The notes: generated by a model from the letters alone, not told the origin. A stretch of 64,000 nt of DNA from Paracoccaceae bacterium (GCA_013214575.1 JABSSD010000078.1:1-64000); one strand, 5' to 3'; positions 1 through 8,799 are shown, numbered from the stretch's first letter. Numbers and translations are program-made.

Positions 1-75
1 ACCACGCTGCTTCAGGGCTCGATTGTAGTCCGACCAGTTCTTAGTCTTGTAAGTCGTTGGTGTCCAGTTGCTCAT
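1..75 (-). CDS. IS5-family transposase, N-terminal fragment at window edge
   Basis: The first 25 residues (MSNWTPTTYKTKNWSDYNRA...) match the conserved beginning of IS903-group transposases, which open with a Y-K/R-T-x-N-W-x-x-Y-N-x-A-L-K-x-R-G pattern. The ATG is at base 75 reading leftward, 47 bp inside the terminal inverted repeat, as usual for these elements. The DDE catalytic part lies outside the window, so whether the gene is intact cannot be judged. Confidence 0.75.
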   Translation of the reverse strand, partial: MSNWTPTTYKTKNWSDYNRALKQRG

Positions 76-139
76 CACCGCCAGCTATCACGCTGGATTC
101 ACAACATGAATCCCCTCATTCGATTTATGCAACAAAGCC
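1..139 (-). mobile_element. IS903-like (IS5 family) insertion sequence, 5' end only
   Basis: This is the terminal part of an insertion sequence whose body lies left of the window. Bases 122-139 read on the minus strand as GGCTTTGTTGCATAAATC, which differs by one base from the IS903 terminal inverted repeat as I remember it (GGCTTTGTTGAATAAATC). The transposase start codon is 47 bp inside this end. The element stops at base 139, inside a RelA/SpoT-domain reading frame that continues to the right. Its other end and any 9-bp target duplication (expected to be bases 140-148) are not visible. Confidence 0.75.
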
Positions 140-661
140 CCTCAACATGCATGGGCAACTGCAGTTGAAATAGCCGATCTAATTACGTCAAATCGAATAA
201 AATTCGCCCAAGCACAGCCTCACTATTTACGCTACTTTCAGTTGGCTAGTGAGATCATCGCGCGAACTACAGAACAGAGAAATTCGTGTTGTAAAGATTT
301 GTCGGACAAGCAACTTAGAAGTGATTTTCTTGCAGCGGACAATCGGCTGGGGCTTTTGAGAACCTTTAAGAATCTTCGTGGTGCTTCGAATGAACGCCTG
401 AAATTCCGCAAGAACACACTACTTATTTTTCAATTTGATGTTGAAGACGAGAGCAAGAGATTGTTGATGAAGTCGTTTGATAACGTCAATCGTGCAATTG
501 AAGCTTATGATGAACTTGAAAAAGAGTACGGCGAAAAGGCTGATATTGTTTTGGTGCGTGGTGAAAGTGAAGAGAATATTCGTGACGTTTTCCGAAACTA
601 CTTCTCTGATTCTAGGGCTTTCGTTGACTTTATTGAGAAAGGTCTGCAGGTGCTTAAATAG
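140..661 (+). pseudogene. RelA/SpoT-domain protein, 5' part removed by IS insertion
   Basis: The frame is open from the IS junction at base 140 and begins P-Q-H-A-W-A-T-A-V-E, the H-A-W-A-T-A-V-E motif of small RelA/SpoT (ppGpp synthetase-like) proteins of the COG2357 type. It continues through a C-terminal part with the D-I-V-L-V-R and N-Y-F-S-D-S-R patterns seen at the end of such proteins, and stops at 661. The N-terminal part that would hold the nucleotide-binding and catalytic residues is missing at the insertion point. A TTG at 242 could in principle start a 139-residue product, but it lies within the domain and has no convincing ribosome site, so I treat the gene as a truncated remnant. 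Family assignment is from motif memory; loss of function is inferred. Confidence 0.7.
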
Positions 662-1185
662 TAGAAATGTCCTTGTTGGGTTTTACCCTGCTCACCAACC
701 AAACAGCGCCCGAATAAGGCTCTGCCTGTTCCAACCTGAAATGATCCCCCTGATCATTTTCGAGACGGTTCTCACTCCCCCCGGGAAGGCGCTTTGCGCC
801 CACCCAAGGTCAGGCGCTGCCCTTCGTTCTATTATCTGAACCGTGCCGCTTGCTACTTGCGCAATAGGTCCCACCAGTTCGAGCCGGGCGGCTCCGCCCT
901 ACGGACTAAAAATCATCACCCAGATGGTTGCCGGGACAGACGCCAATCCCCCACGGATTAACCGCTCGCCGCAAACCCTACAGTCTAGAGTGTTTGGGGT
1001 GGTGTACCCTCCCACAAAAGGAAGCTCACCCTCTGGGTGAATGATGTGGGGCGTTCACACTCGCGGCGTTTTCTGTGCTTTTGCGCTGGGATTTGACTGG
1101 GGTTTGACTGGGGCGCGAGATCCTCCACCCGGGGGCGGGCCTTCGGGTGGATCACTGTTATATAGAGACCGGCGGTCTCGGTCTG
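662..1185. other. Gene-poor stretch of about 520 bp
   Basis: No convincing gene is seen here; the short open frames on both strands have no family likeness and no good start signals. There are a few hairpins: TCACCC/GGGTGA near 1027-1041, and a longer one near 1121-1152 (arms around CCACCCG/CGGGTGG). A TTTGACTGGGG unit is directly repeated near 1091-1115. It lies between the truncated RelA/SpoT gene and the 3' end of the entericidin-like gene, so it may be decayed accessory DNA. Confidence 0.4.
1165..1179 (-). terminator. Hairpin downstream of entericidin-like gene
   Basis: GAGACC/GGTCTC arms with a 3-nt loop lie 6 bp after the stop codon of the minus-strand lipoprotein gene. The bases that follow on the minus strand are only AT-rich (TATATAACAG), not a clean U tract, so termination is likely but not certain. 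Confidence 0.35.
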
Positions 1186-1323
1186 TTAAAATGAGTCTTG
1201 AACGGTCTGTACGGCCCCACTGATAGCGCTACCTGCCTTGCTGATGTCCCTGCCCGCACCCTTGGTGGTCTCGCAGGCGGTCAGGCTGAGCAGGGCAAGG
1301 CCCAGGGCGATAAATCTGATCAT
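1186..1323 (-). CDS. Entericidin A/B-like small lipoprotein
   Basis: This 45-residue protein starts with a hydrophobic signal (MIRFIALGLALLS) ending in the lipobox L-T-A-C, so Cys17 should be lipidated after signal peptidase II cleavage. The mature part E-T-T-K-G-A-G-R-D-I-S-K-A-G is the pattern of entericidin EcnA/B-family peptides, which form small amphipathic helices in the cell envelope. A GGAGA ribosome site lies just before the ATG at 1323. Entericidins are linked to stationary-phase lysis in enterics; in alphaproteobacteria the role is mostly unknown. The gene stands alone, ahead of a short hairpin. Family membership is well supported; the function is inferred. Confidence 0.8.
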   Translation of the reverse strand: MIRFIALGLALLSLTACETTKGAGRDISKAGSAISGAVQTVQDSF

Positions 1324-1495
1324 GGTTGTCTCCGTTTTTGGTCTGGCCAAGACCTACCAGCATCCCCCGACTATCACCAGAACGGCCGCCGACTGCGGTT
1401 GTCTCGCCAAAACGGTCTCCTCATTTCCAGCGAGTTTATTGTTCTTGGACAAGGAACTAGTATTCTAGTACCGCCACAGGTGGCGCAGGTTTAAG

Positions 1496-1783
1496 ATGGG
1501 AGCGATGCAGGTGAATTTTGCCGCACGCAGAAATACGCTGGAGAGTCAGCGCAAGCGATTGGCCGGGGTGGCTCCATCCGGTCCAGGGTCGCTGCTGTCC
1601 GGCTGGCGCTGCGGTCAGAAACTGCCGTATTTTGAGGTCGACGAGCTGCGCCAGATCGAAGTGGCGCTGGCCCGGCTGTGGGAGGGCAGTTATGGCTTCT
1701 GCCAGATCTGCGGCGATGACATTTCCGACGAGCGTCTCGACCAGCTTCCCGCCACGCCATTCTGTCAATGCTGTGCCGTCTGA
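1496..1783 (+). CDS. DksA/TraR-family C4 zinc finger protein
   Basis: This 95-residue protein has a C-terminal C-Q-I-C-G ... F-C-Q-C-C zinc finger (residues about 69-93), the four-cysteine C-x2-C-x17-C-x2-C module of DksA/TraR proteins, preceded by a Glu/Arg/Leu-rich helix. It is shorter than DksA (about 150 residues) and resembles the short TraR/DksA-like proteins common in Rhodobacteraceae. It may act on RNA polymerase, but the acidic coiled-coil tip of true DksA is not obvious. An ATG at 1505 is a possible alternative start. It is not clearly in an operon with the PhnA-like gene that follows. Confidence 0.8.
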   Translation: MGAMQVNFAARRNTLESQRKRLAGVAPSGPGSLLSGWRCGQKLPYFEVDELRQIEVALARLWEGSYGFCQICGDDISDERLDQLPATPFCQCCAV

Positions 1784-1853
1784 TTGCCCTGCTTTCCTTT
1801 GCCCCGCGCCTGACCTATAGCAGCCCTGACCCTTGATTTCCGGAGCTTGCCCA

Positions 1854-2363
1854 ATGACCTGTGCCCTTTGTTCTGCCGACGCACCGCTGTCCGACTACCC
1901 TGTCACCGGCGGCCCTGATGGCGCCAGCGCTGCGCTCTGCGGTCGCTGTCTGACGCAGATCGAAGGCACGCTGGAGGCCAGTCACTGGCGCTGCCTGTCG
2001 TCGTCGATGTGGTCTGAGGATGTGGCGGTGCAGGTGCTGGCCGCCCGGCTGTTGAGCCGGTTGTCGGATCAGGACTGGGCGCGCGATTTGAGCGATCAGC
2101 TGTGGCTGGACGACGACACCCGCGCCTGGGCCGAGAATGTTGCCGCTGCCAGTCAGCACAAAGACAGCAACGGCGTGCAGCTCAACCAGGGCGATACGGT
2201 GGTGCTGATCAAGGACCTGGTGGTCAAGGGGGCCGGGTTTACCGCCAAGCGCGGCACCGCAGTGCGCAGTATTTCTCTGGTGGCGGATAACCCCGAGCAT
2301 ATCGAAGGCCGGGTCGAGGGCCAGCGTATCGTTATTTTGACCCAGTTTGTCAAAAAGAAATAG
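1854..2363 (+). CDS. PhnA/YjdM-family zinc-ribbon protein
   Basis: This 169-residue protein has an N-terminal C-A-L-C zinc-ribbon half with a second C-G-R-C pair, and the C-terminal PhnA/YjdM domain: K-D-S-N-G-V ... G-D-T-V-V-L-I-K-D-L-x-V-K-G ... K-R-G-T, ending L-T-Q-F-V-K-K-K. Despite the historic name alkylphosphonate utilisation protein, the family has no proven phosphonate role, and no phn genes are near. The frame is open to a TTG at 1833, but the ATG at 1854 has a GGAG ribosome site 8 bp upstream and gives the family's normal start, so I chose it. Confidence 0.85.
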   Translation: MTCALCSADAPLSDYPVTGGPDGASAALCGRCLTQIEGTLEASHWRCLSSSMWSEDVAVQVLAARLLSRLSDQDWARDLSDQLWLDDDTRAWAENVAAASQHKDSNGVQLNQGDTVVLIKDLVVKGAGFTAKRGTAVRSISLVADNPEHIEGRVEGQRIVILTQFVKKK

Positions 2364-2464
2364 CGCGGCGGCATCAGGTGACGCAATTTCCATTTCGCCC
2401 CGTTGCCGCGCCTGCGGGGATGTGGCACAACCTTTGTAACCGACTGAACAGATGAGTTTAGCAC

Positions 2465-3118
2465 ATGACTGACTTTGCCGAACGCCGCCGCATGATGGTT
2501 GATACACAGGTCCGCCCGTCGGATGTCACCAAGTATCCAATTATCGAAGCAATGCTGCACGTACCGCGTGAGAATTTTGTAAGCGGCGCCCAGCGTGAAG
2601 CGGCTTATGCCGACCAGAATATCGATCTGGGGCAGGGCCGCACATTGCTGGAACCACGCACCCTGGGCAAGATTCTGGATGCGCTGGACGTGCAGGGCGA
2701 CGAGCTGGTGTTGGATGTGGCCTGTGGCATGGGCTACTCCTCGGCCGTTGTGGCCCGCATGGCGCAGATGGTGATCGCGGTCGAAGGCGACGAAGAGCTG
2801 GCCGCCGAGGCGCAGGTGCAACTCAGCGAGATTGGCGCCGACAATGCCATCGTGCATGTGGCACCGCCGCATGAGGGGGCTGCGGAACACGGCCCCTACG
2901 ATGTTATCATGGTGCAGGGCGGAGTCGAAGATCTTCCGGCGCCGCTACTGGCGCAGTTGAAAGATGGCGGGCGGATTGCTGCTATCTTTATGACCGGCGC
3001 CTTGGGGCAGGTCAAAATCGGCTATAAGACCGGTGAGCAGATCTCATGGCGGTTTGCGTTCAACGCAGGTGCGCCGATCCTGCCGGGCTTTGCTGCGGCG
3101 AAAGAATTCACGCTCTGA
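2465..3118 (+). CDS. pcm: Protein-L-isoaspartate O-methyltransferase family protein
   Basis: At 217 residues it is the usual size for PCMT proteins. The SAM-binding loop D-V-A-C-G-M-G-Y-S-S (residues 84-93) and the later G-P-Y-D-V-I-M-V-Q-G-G segment match the class I methyltransferase fold of this family. PCMT methylates isoaspartyl residues in aged proteins to start their repair. The N-terminal R-R-x-M-V-D-T-Q-V-R-P start is typical of the shorter Rhodobacterales form, which may have diverged from E. coli Pcm in substrate. It lies just upstream of tolC and popZ, an order I recognise from related genomes. Confidence 0.85.
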   Translation: MTDFAERRRMMVDTQVRPSDVTKYPIIEAMLHVPRENFVSGAQREAAYADQNIDLGQGRTLLEPRTLGKILDALDVQGDELVLDVACGMGYSSAVVARMAQMVIAVEGDEELAAEAQVQLSEIGADNAIVHVAPPHEGAAEHGPYDVIMVQGGVEDLPAPLLAQLKDGGRIAAIFMTGALGQVKIGYKTGEQISWRFAFNAGAPILPGFAAAKEFTL

Positions 3119-3253
3119 TCCCAGTCGGGGCTGAGCTTGATTTGCAGCCCGGTGCTGCGGCGACCAGATTAGTGTTCTGGCTTGGGAGTGTTTTTCCCGG
3201 GTCAGATCTCAATGGAACGGGCTGCAACAGCTCTGGCAGGTGAGGCAAAATAG

Positions 3254-4672
3254 ATGCGCAAGACGGTTTCAAAAGGATTTTTCAAGACCTGTGTTTTTGC
3301 GGGTGGCCTTGTTGCCGTGGCGCTGGTCCCCAAGTCTGCGCAGGCGGACAATATCTCGGATGCCATGATTGGCGCCTATAAAACCAGCGGTTTGCTGGAG
3401 CAGAATCGGGCTCTGCTGCGGGCGACAGATGAAAATGTGGCGATTGCGGTGGCGCAGCTGCGTCCGGTGATCAGCTGGACCATCTCGGCGGAGCAGTCCT
3501 ATAATCGCACCAACACCGGGCTCGGGATTTCGCAATCCAGCAATGACGGGCTGTCCACAGGCATCAGCCTGCAATGGTTGCTGTTTGACGGTGGTGCTTC
3601 GCAACTCGACCAACTGGCGGCGCAAGAGACGGTTCTGGCAACCCGGCAGTCGCTTCTCAACATTGAGCAACAGGTTATGTTCTCTGCGGTGCAGGCCTAT
3701 GTGAATGTCTTGCTGCAGCAAGATACCGTGGCGCTGCGCGGCAATAACCTGCGCCTGTTGCAAGAAGAACTAAAAGCAGCGCAGGACCGGTTTGAGGTCG
3801 GCGAAGTGACCCGGACGGATGTGGCCCTGGCGCAAAGCCGGGTGGCGGGGGCTCAGGCCAGCCTGGCAGAAAGCCGGGGCGATCTGGTGACCGCCCAGGC
3901 GGTCTATATTGAGGTGGTTGGTCACTCATCGGGGGGGCTTGCTGGACAACCCAGCCTGCCACAGCGGGCGACCTCAGTGCAGGCGGCACATGCCATTGCG
4001 GCGCGCAATCATCCCTCCTTGCTGGCACAGCAGCACGCGGTAAAGGCCGCGGATCTGTCTGCGAAAAGCACCGCCAAATCCTTGGGCCCAAGCGTGTCTT
4101 TCTCCGCGACGGCCGCCTATTCTGATGGCTGGAGCGGGTCGGGTGGGTCTGATAACTCCAGCACCAGCATTACCCTGTCGCAACCGATCTACGCCGGTGG
4201 TGCGCTGGCCGCCAGAAGTCGCGCCAGCGTGGCCCGAGTGGATGCCGAAAAGGGCGCGTTGATTTCAGTGCAGCGATCGGTGGCACAGTTTGTCAGCCAG
4301 GCCTATGCGGTGCTTGAGGCCTCGGGCGCCAGTTTGCTGTCCTCGAACGAGCGGGTGCGTGCGGCGCAGGTCGCCTTTGACGGGATTCGCGAAGAGGCGA
4401 CCCTGGGCGCACGGACAACTCTGGATGTCCTGCAGTCCGAGCAAGAGCTGCTTGATGCGCAGACCGCGCGGGTTCAGGCCCGTGCCAATCAGGTCATCGC
4501 GGCCTTTGGATTGCTCAGCTCGCAGGGGCTTCTCACCGCCGAACATATGGGGCTGGCAGTGGAAATCTATGATCCGACCCTGTATTATAATCTGGTCAAG
4601 GATGCGCCAACCTATGTCAGCCAGCGCAGCAAGGATCTGGACCGGGTGATGAAGGCCCTGGGAAAGAATTGA
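3254..4672 (+). CDS. tolC: TolC-family outer membrane channel protein
   Basis: The 472-residue precursor has a signal peptide cleaved after about residue 31 (V-P-K-S-A-Q-A). The body shows the duplicated TolC layout of long helical coiled-coil segments around strands, for example Q-L-R-P-V-I-S-W and the later S-L-G-P-S-V-S-F, each followed by a gapped strand pair. TolC trimers form the outer-membrane exit duct of type I secretion systems and RND or ABC tripartite pumps. An RND pump operon lies at the far right of this window, but there is no direct link to it. The start is supported by a GAGG ribosome site about 9 bp upstream. The gap to pcm is 135 bp, so it probably has its own promoter. Confidence 0.9.
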   Translation: MRKTVSKGFFKTCVFAGGLVAVALVPKSAQADNISDAMIGAYKTSGLLEQNRALLRATDENVAIAVAQLRPVISWTISAEQSYNRTNTGLGISQSSNDGLSTGISLQWLLFDGGASQLDQLAAQETVLATRQSLLNIEQQVMFSAVQAYVNVLLQQDTVALRGNNLRLLQEELKAAQDRFEVGEVTRTDVALAQSRVAGAQASLAESRGDLVTAQAVYIEVVGHSSGGLAGQPSLPQRATSVQAAHAIAARNHPSLLAQQHAVKAADLSAKSTAKSLGPSVSFSATAAYSDGWSGSGGSDNSSTSITLSQPIYAGGALAARSRASVARVDAEKGALISVQRSVAQFVSQAYAVLEASGASLLSSNERVRAAQVAFDGIREEATLGARTTLDVLQSEQELLDAQTARVQARANQVIAAFGLLSSQGLLTAEHMGLAVEIYDPTLYYNLVKDAPTYVSQRSKDLDRVMKALGKN

Positions 4673-4748
4673 CAATTCGTTCTATCAGTTGTGCGGTAAA
4701 ACTAACCCCGTTACACTGCGTGTATTATGCGACAGGGATGAGTGAGCG

Positions 4749-6038
4749 ATGTCCGAACCTGTAACCCATGCTGAGATAGAGGACGTGCTGTCTTCGATTC
4801 GCCGATTGGTGAGTGAGGACGGTCGCGAGACTGTTGTCCCCGGCAGGCCAGCCAGCACCGGGAAACCGGTTGCGCGCCTGGTCCTGACGCCCTGCTTGCG
4901 GGTGGCGGATGATCTGGTGGATGCGACCGCCAAGGAAACACAGGCCGGTGATGCGCTGGCCGGTGATGCGCTGGCCGGTGATGCGCTGGCCGGTGATGCG
5001 CTGGCCGGTGATGCGCTGGCCGGTGATGCACAGGCTGATCCTGAGTTGAGCGACCTGGCAAGCAAAATCGAAACAGCTATTTTTGAGTCGCGGCTTGCCG
5101 AGCCTGGTGCCGATAAGCCAGAGGGGCAGCCATCCGCGGGGTGGGAAGCCGACCATCTTGTCGACGAAACCCATGAATATCCTGTTGCCGCCTCCCACTC
5201 TGTCGATCCGGAAGACCATTGTGACGATACTTTTCTACACGCGGTGGCGCCGGTTGCAGTGAATCCGCAGGCCGGTGATGCACCCTGGCAGGATCCCGGC
5301 GCGACCTTGTTTGCCGCCGCAGGCGGGGCGGATGCGGTTGCCGACAGCGCCGCCGAGGCCGAGACCGCTGACGCGGCCAAGCCCGCCACCAGTTTTGCCG
5401 AGAAGATTGCAGCTCTGGAAGCGGCGATTGGCCAGGCGGATGAACAATGGGAGCCGGACGGCGAACCCGGCGAAGCCAATGCGGGCACCGCGGTTGAAAC
5501 GCTGGCCTGGGAAGATCTCGAAGACGAGTTGGTTGAGGTGGCGCCGCTCAGCGCTGATGAGGCAGATGACTGTGCCGACAGTGATCCGCAGCGCGATATA
5601 ACCCCCGAGATTGCGCCCGAAATCGTGCCTGAGAAGGACTCTGAGAGCGCAGCCGAGATTATCCCGGAGATCGCGCCTGAGTTTGCCCCGGAGACTGCGC
5701 CTGAGAATATAGCCGCGTTTGATCCGCCCAGTATCGATCCGCCCAGTATCGATCTGCCTGAGGTCGATACGCCCAGTATCGATCCGCCCAGTTATGATCC
5801 GCCTGAGGCCGAGCCTCTGGAGGCCATTGATCTGGCCGAGCAGGCCGTTGCCGACGAAGTCCTTGGCGCACTGGCGGCTGATGAGGCGGTGATGGACGAA
5901 GAATCACTGCGTGAACTGGTCGCTGACATCGTGCGCGAAGAGCTGCAGGGCGCCTTGGGCGAACGCATTACCCGCAATGTGCGCAAGCTGGTGCGCCGCG
6001 AGATCCACCGCGCCCTTGCGGTGCAGGATCTGGGCTGA
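4749..6038 (+). CDS. PopZ-like polar organising protein (DUF2497 family)
   Basis: The 429-residue protein has the conserved N-terminal helix M-S-E-P-V-T-H-A-E-I-E-D-V-L-S-S-I-R-R-L and a conserved C-terminal helical part (E-E-S-L-R-E-L-V-A-D-I-V-R-E-E-L-Q through R-E-I-H-R-A-L). These are the two conserved ends of PopZ/DUF2497 proteins. Between them is a long acidic, proline-rich disordered linker, as in Caulobacter PopZ, where it drives formation of a polar condensate that anchors chromosome origins. The linker holds a run of A-G-D-A-L repeats (see repeat entry) and D-P-P-S-I blocks. It is longer than Caulobacter PopZ (177 residues). It follows pcm-tolC; cobQ converges on its 3' end 9 bp away. 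Polar localisation is inferred from family. Confidence 0.85.
   Translation: MSEPVTHAEIEDVLSSIRRLVSEDGRETVVPGRPASTGKPVARLVLTPCLRVADDLVDATAKETQAGDALAGDALAGDALAGDALAGDALAGDAQADPELSDLASKIETAIFESRLAEPGADKPEGQPSAGWEADHLVDETHEYPVAASHSVDPEDHCDDTFLHAVAPVAVNPQAGDAPWQDPGATLFAAAGGADAVADSAAEAETADAAKPATSFAEKIAALEAAIGQADEQWEPDGEPGEANAGTAVETLAWEDLEDELVEVAPLSADEADDCADSDPQRDITPEIAPEIVPEKDSESAAEIIPEIAPEFAPETAPENIAAFDPPSIDPPSIDLPEVDTPSIDPPSYDPPEAEPLEAIDLAEQAVADEVLGALAADEAVMDEESLRELVADIVREELQGALGERITRNVRKLVRREIHRALAVQDLG
4944..5033 (+). repeat. Six in-frame 15-bp tandem repeats in popZ linker
   Basis: The unit GCCGGTGATGCGCTG (A-G-D-A-L) occurs six times in a row, the last ending GCACAG (A-G-D-A-Q). Units are identical at the DNA level apart from the last, which suggests recent expansion by slippage. 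Gain or loss of units keeps the frame. Confidence 0.95.
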
Positions 6039-6047
6039 TCCCTTAGA

Positions 6048-7514
6048 TCACGGTTGAGCTCCGCTTTTGACAGGTCTTGCCAGCTCCAGCAGCTGATCGA
6101 GATCCATGTACTGCTCCAGATGATCGGCCAGATCGTCGAGCGTCGCCTCAACCCCATCCTCATAGCCAATGCAGCTCTCAGAGCCCAGGCCAGCCAGGAA
6201 TTTGGCCCGGAAGACATCCGAGCTGAACAGCCCGTGCAGGTAAGAGCCGCGCACCCGTCCATCTGCGGAGGCAGCCCCCTCGGGGCGTCCCTCGACGTTG
6301 AGCCAGGCGCGGGCGCAATCCGGCCCCTCGCTGCGGCCCATGTGGATCTCATATCCCGATACCGGCTCATTGCCGTCGATGGTATGGGCTTGGCGCAACG
6401 CGACTTTTTTCTCGCCCGACATGGTTGTCCAGATGTCCAGCAGCCCAAGCCCGGCCACTTTGCCCGGCTTGCCGTCAACTCCCTCGGGGTCGTTGATCTC
6501 GTTGCCCAGCATCTGATAGCCACCACAGAGCCCCAGCACGTGGCCGCCGCGGCGATAGTGCGCCAGAATGTCGATGTCCCAGCCCTGCGCCCGCAGATAG
6601 GCCAGATCGCCAATGGTGGATTTGCTGCCGGGAATCAGCACCAGATCGGCATCGCCGGGCAGGGCGCGTCCGGCCGGGATGATTTCCACCGTGACATTGG
6701 GCTCTGCCGCCAGCGGGTCCAGATCGTCGAAGTTCGCCATCCGCTCCAGTTGCGGCACCACCACCTTGCAGGCACCGCCCTTGCGTGAGCGGATGTCCAT
6801 CATATCTTCGGCAGGCAATTTCCAGGCGTCAAAGAACCACGGGATGACCCCCAGCGACGGCCAGCCGGTGCGGCGCACAATGTCATCGCGACCGCCGTCA
6901 AACAGGCTCAGATCGCCGCGAAACCGGTTCACCGCAAAGCCAACAATGTGATCCAGATCCTGCTGATCTAGAACCGCGTGGGTGCCGACGATCTGCGCAA
7001 TCACCCCGCCGCGATGGATGTCGCCCAGCAAAACCACCGGCACATCGGCGGCGCAGGCGAAGCCCATATTGGCGATGTCATTCTGGCGCAGGTTGGTTTC
7101 GGCGGGCGATCCGGCGCCTTCGATCAGCACCAGATCAACGCCCGCCGCCAGCCGGTGAAAACTGTCGAGCACCGCCTCTAGCAGCCCGCTTTTGTCGCGC
7201 ATAAACGACCCGGCCTGCTGGCTGCCGCGCCGCTTGCCCTGAACGATCAGCTGAGCGCCTGTGTCGCTCTCGGGCTTCAGCAGCACCGGGTTCATATCGG
7301 TATGGGGCGCCAGCCTGGCTGCACGGGCCTGCAGGGCCTGAGCCCGGCCTATTTCACCGCCCTCAGGGGTGACGGCGGCGTTGTTCGACATGTTCTGTGG
7401 CTTGAACGGCGCAACCCGCAATCCGCGGCGCACAAAGGCCCGGGCCAGACCTGCCACAATCATCGATTTGCCGACATTGCTGCCGGTGCCCTGTATCATG
7501 ATTGCCCGCGCCAT
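6048..7514 (-). CDS. cobQ: Cobyric acid synthase
   Basis: This 488-residue enzyme amidates the b, d, e and g side chains of adenosylcobyrinic acid diamide with glutamine and ATP in cobalamin synthesis. The N-terminal [12 protein letters not shown] (modified P-loop of the dethiobiotin synthetase-like domain) and K-P-Q-N-M-S-N-N are hallmark motifs. The C-terminal class I glutaminase-like domain contains [10 protein letters not shown] with the nucleophile Cys. The frame is open 83 codons further upstream, but the ATG at 7514 has an AGGAGG ribosome site and gives the family start. It is a lone cob gene here, with no cobalamin riboswitch seen upstream. Confidence 0.95.
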   Translation of the reverse strand: MARAIMIQGTGSNVGKSMIVAGLARAFVRRGLRVAPFKPQNMSNNAAVTPEGGEIGRAQALQARAARLAPHTDMNPVLLKPESDTGAQLIVQGKRRGSQQAGSFMRDKSGLLEAVLDSFHRLAAGVDLVLIEGAGSPAETNLRQNDIANMGFACAADVPVVLLGDIHRGGVIAQIVGTHAVLDQQDLDHIVGFAVNRFRGDLSLFDGGRDDIVRRTGWPSLGVIPWFFDAWKLPAEDMMDIRSRKGGACKVVVPQLERMANFDDLDPLAAEPNVTVEIIPAGRALPGDADLVLIPGSKSTIGDLAYLRAQGWDIDILAHYRRGGHVLGLCGGYQMLGNEINDPEGVDGKPGKVAGLGLLDIWTTMSGEKKVALRQAHTIDGNEPVSGYEIHMGRSEGPDCARAWLNVEGRPEGAASADGRVRGSYLHGLFSSDVFRAKFLAGLGSESCIGYEDGVEATLDDLADHLEQYMDLDQLLELARPVKSGAQP

Positions 7515-7627
7515 GGTCGGCCTCCTGTGGTTCGATTTACATGCGCTATTCTGCGATGTGGAAAGCCCGCCGTATGGCAAAGGGCCGTCGGGATTGCAGC
7601 CTGTAAAAACACATAGATGAAATAGAA

Positions 7628-7653
7628 AAACGCGCCCCTCAGGACGCGTCTTT
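7628..7653 (-). terminator. Rho-independent terminator of the 7678-7995 gene
   Basis: On the minus strand an AAGACGCG/CGCGTTTT stem (one G-U pair) closes a 10-nt loop and runs into a T-rich tail. It lies 25-50 bp after the stop codon of the 105-residue gene. Confidence 0.65.
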
Positions 7654-7677
7654 TCTGTAGTCTGTTTGCGACTTGTT

Positions 7678-7995
7678 TTAGGCGGCTTCGGCCTGCGCTG
7701 CGTTGCGGCGCTCGCTTTCTTCACGGGACAGCGCAACCGAGGTGCGGACACCGCGACCGACAAAGTCCATCAGTCCGGACACAACCCGCTCATTGGGGTC
7801 GATACCGGCACAGGACAAAACTTCGCGACCATCGCGCGAGCGTGCCCAACGAGCGATCTGCTCGGGTCCATTGCCATATTTCTTGTCATCAGCAATGGCA
7901 TCATCCAACGCAGCCAGCACAACAGCTGCGAACAGTTTACGGGCACGGTTGCCTTGTTCGTTATTAAAGGCGGTGCCGTCAACGAAATCTCTCAT
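7678..7995 (-). CDS. Conserved Rhodobacteraceae protein, possibly DUF6280
   Basis: This 105-residue soluble protein ([22 protein letters not shown]) looks highly conserved in Roseobacter-group genomes as I recall it, and I tentatively place it in DUF6280. It has helical, charged sequence with no signal peptide, no membrane segment and a single cysteine (L-S-C-A-G-I-D). It is transcribed away from efp, across a 217-bp divergent spacer, and ends at a good terminator, so it is a single-gene unit. Its function is unknown. Confidence 0.75.
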   Translation of the reverse strand: MRDFVDGTAFNNEQGNRARKLFAAVVLAALDDAIADDKKYGNGPEQIARWARSRDGREVLSCAGIDPNERVVSGLMDFVGRGVRTSVALSREESERRNAAQAEAA

Positions 7996-8212
7996 CTCGC
8001 ATCCTTTGTTGTTCTTGCTATTGCAATTCTTGGCGTGGCGCTCCTTATGACTGATCCAGAACGATTCGGATAGGCTCTTGTTGCATAGCTGTTATGCAAA
8101 TTGTGCATACCTTTTCGCCACCACCTACTAAATATCGTTGTCTTGCCAGTCTGGGACCTGCCAGATATAGGTTCGGTTAACAAATCATCAACCTCCGGAG
8201 GGGTATTTTCTC

Positions 8213-8776
8213 ATGCCTAAGATCAATGGAAACGAAATCCGCCCCGGCGCTGTGCTTGAACATAACGGCGGACTTTGGGCCGCGGTGAAGGTCGATCACG
8301 TCAAACCCGGCAAGGGCGGTGCCTTTGCCCAGGTCGAACTGCGCAATCTTCGTAACGGCTCCAAGCTTAACGAACGGTTCCGTAGCGCCGATAAAGTTGA
8401 AAAGGTCCGGCTGGAGCAGAAGGACCAGCAGTTTCTCTATGAGAACGACGGAATGCTGGTGTTCATGGACATCGAAACCTATGAGCAGATTGAATTGCCG
8501 ACCGCATTGCTGGGCGATCGTCGTCCCTTCCTGCAGGATGGCATGACCATTGTTGTGGAGTTTCACAACACCGAGGCGCTGCATGCAAAAGTTCCGCAAA
8601 AGGTGACGTGCAAAGTTGTCGAGACCGAGCCGGTGGTGAAAGGTCAGACTGCGGCAAAATCCTTTAAGCCAGCGGTTCTGGACAATGGTATCAAAGTCAT
8701 GGTGCCACCCTTTGTGGGCCAGGACGAATTGATTATCGTCAATACCGATACCATGGAATACGCGGAACGCGCCTAA
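8213..8776 (+). CDS. efp: Translation elongation factor P
   Basis: The 187-residue protein has the three-domain EF-P length and the domain I loop K-P-G-K-G-G-A-F with Lys34, the residue that is beta-lysylated in E. coli EF-P. EF-P binds between the P and E sites and relieves ribosome stalling at polyproline stretches. The ATG at 8213 has a GGAGGGG ribosome site upstream. It is a single gene closed by a strong terminator at 8800-8829. The proline-rich proteins elsewhere in the window (PopZ linker, RND tail) would be plausible clients, which is inference. Confidence 0.95.
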   Translation: MPKINGNEIRPGAVLEHNGGLWAAVKVDHVKPGKGGAFAQVELRNLRNGSKLNERFRSADKVEKVRLEQKDQQFLYENDGMLVFMDIETYEQIELPTALLGDRRPFLQDGMTIVVEFHNTEALHAKVPQKVTCKVVETEPVVKGQTAAKSFKPAVLDNGIKVMVPPFVGQDELIIVNTDTMEYAERA

Positions 8777-8799
8777 GCGGGGCCGCAGCACCAGAAAAG

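Noticed and set aside
843-910. tRNA-like GTTCGAGCC string near 878
   Set aside because: No matching acceptor, D or anticodon stems around it.
4944-5033. CRISPR-like tandem repeat
   Set aside because: Units are adjacent without spacers and in frame with popZ.
4711-5488. Long minus-strand open frames opposite popZ, with R-P-A-H-H or S-P-A-S-A repeats
   Set aside because: They are the antisense of the 15-bp popZ repeats and GC-rich codon bias; no ribosome site or family likeness.
7514-7763. 83-codon N-terminal extension of cobQ
   Set aside because: The ATG at 7514 has an AGGAGG site and gives the conserved start; the extension has no likeness to the family and crosses the neighbouring gene's terminator.
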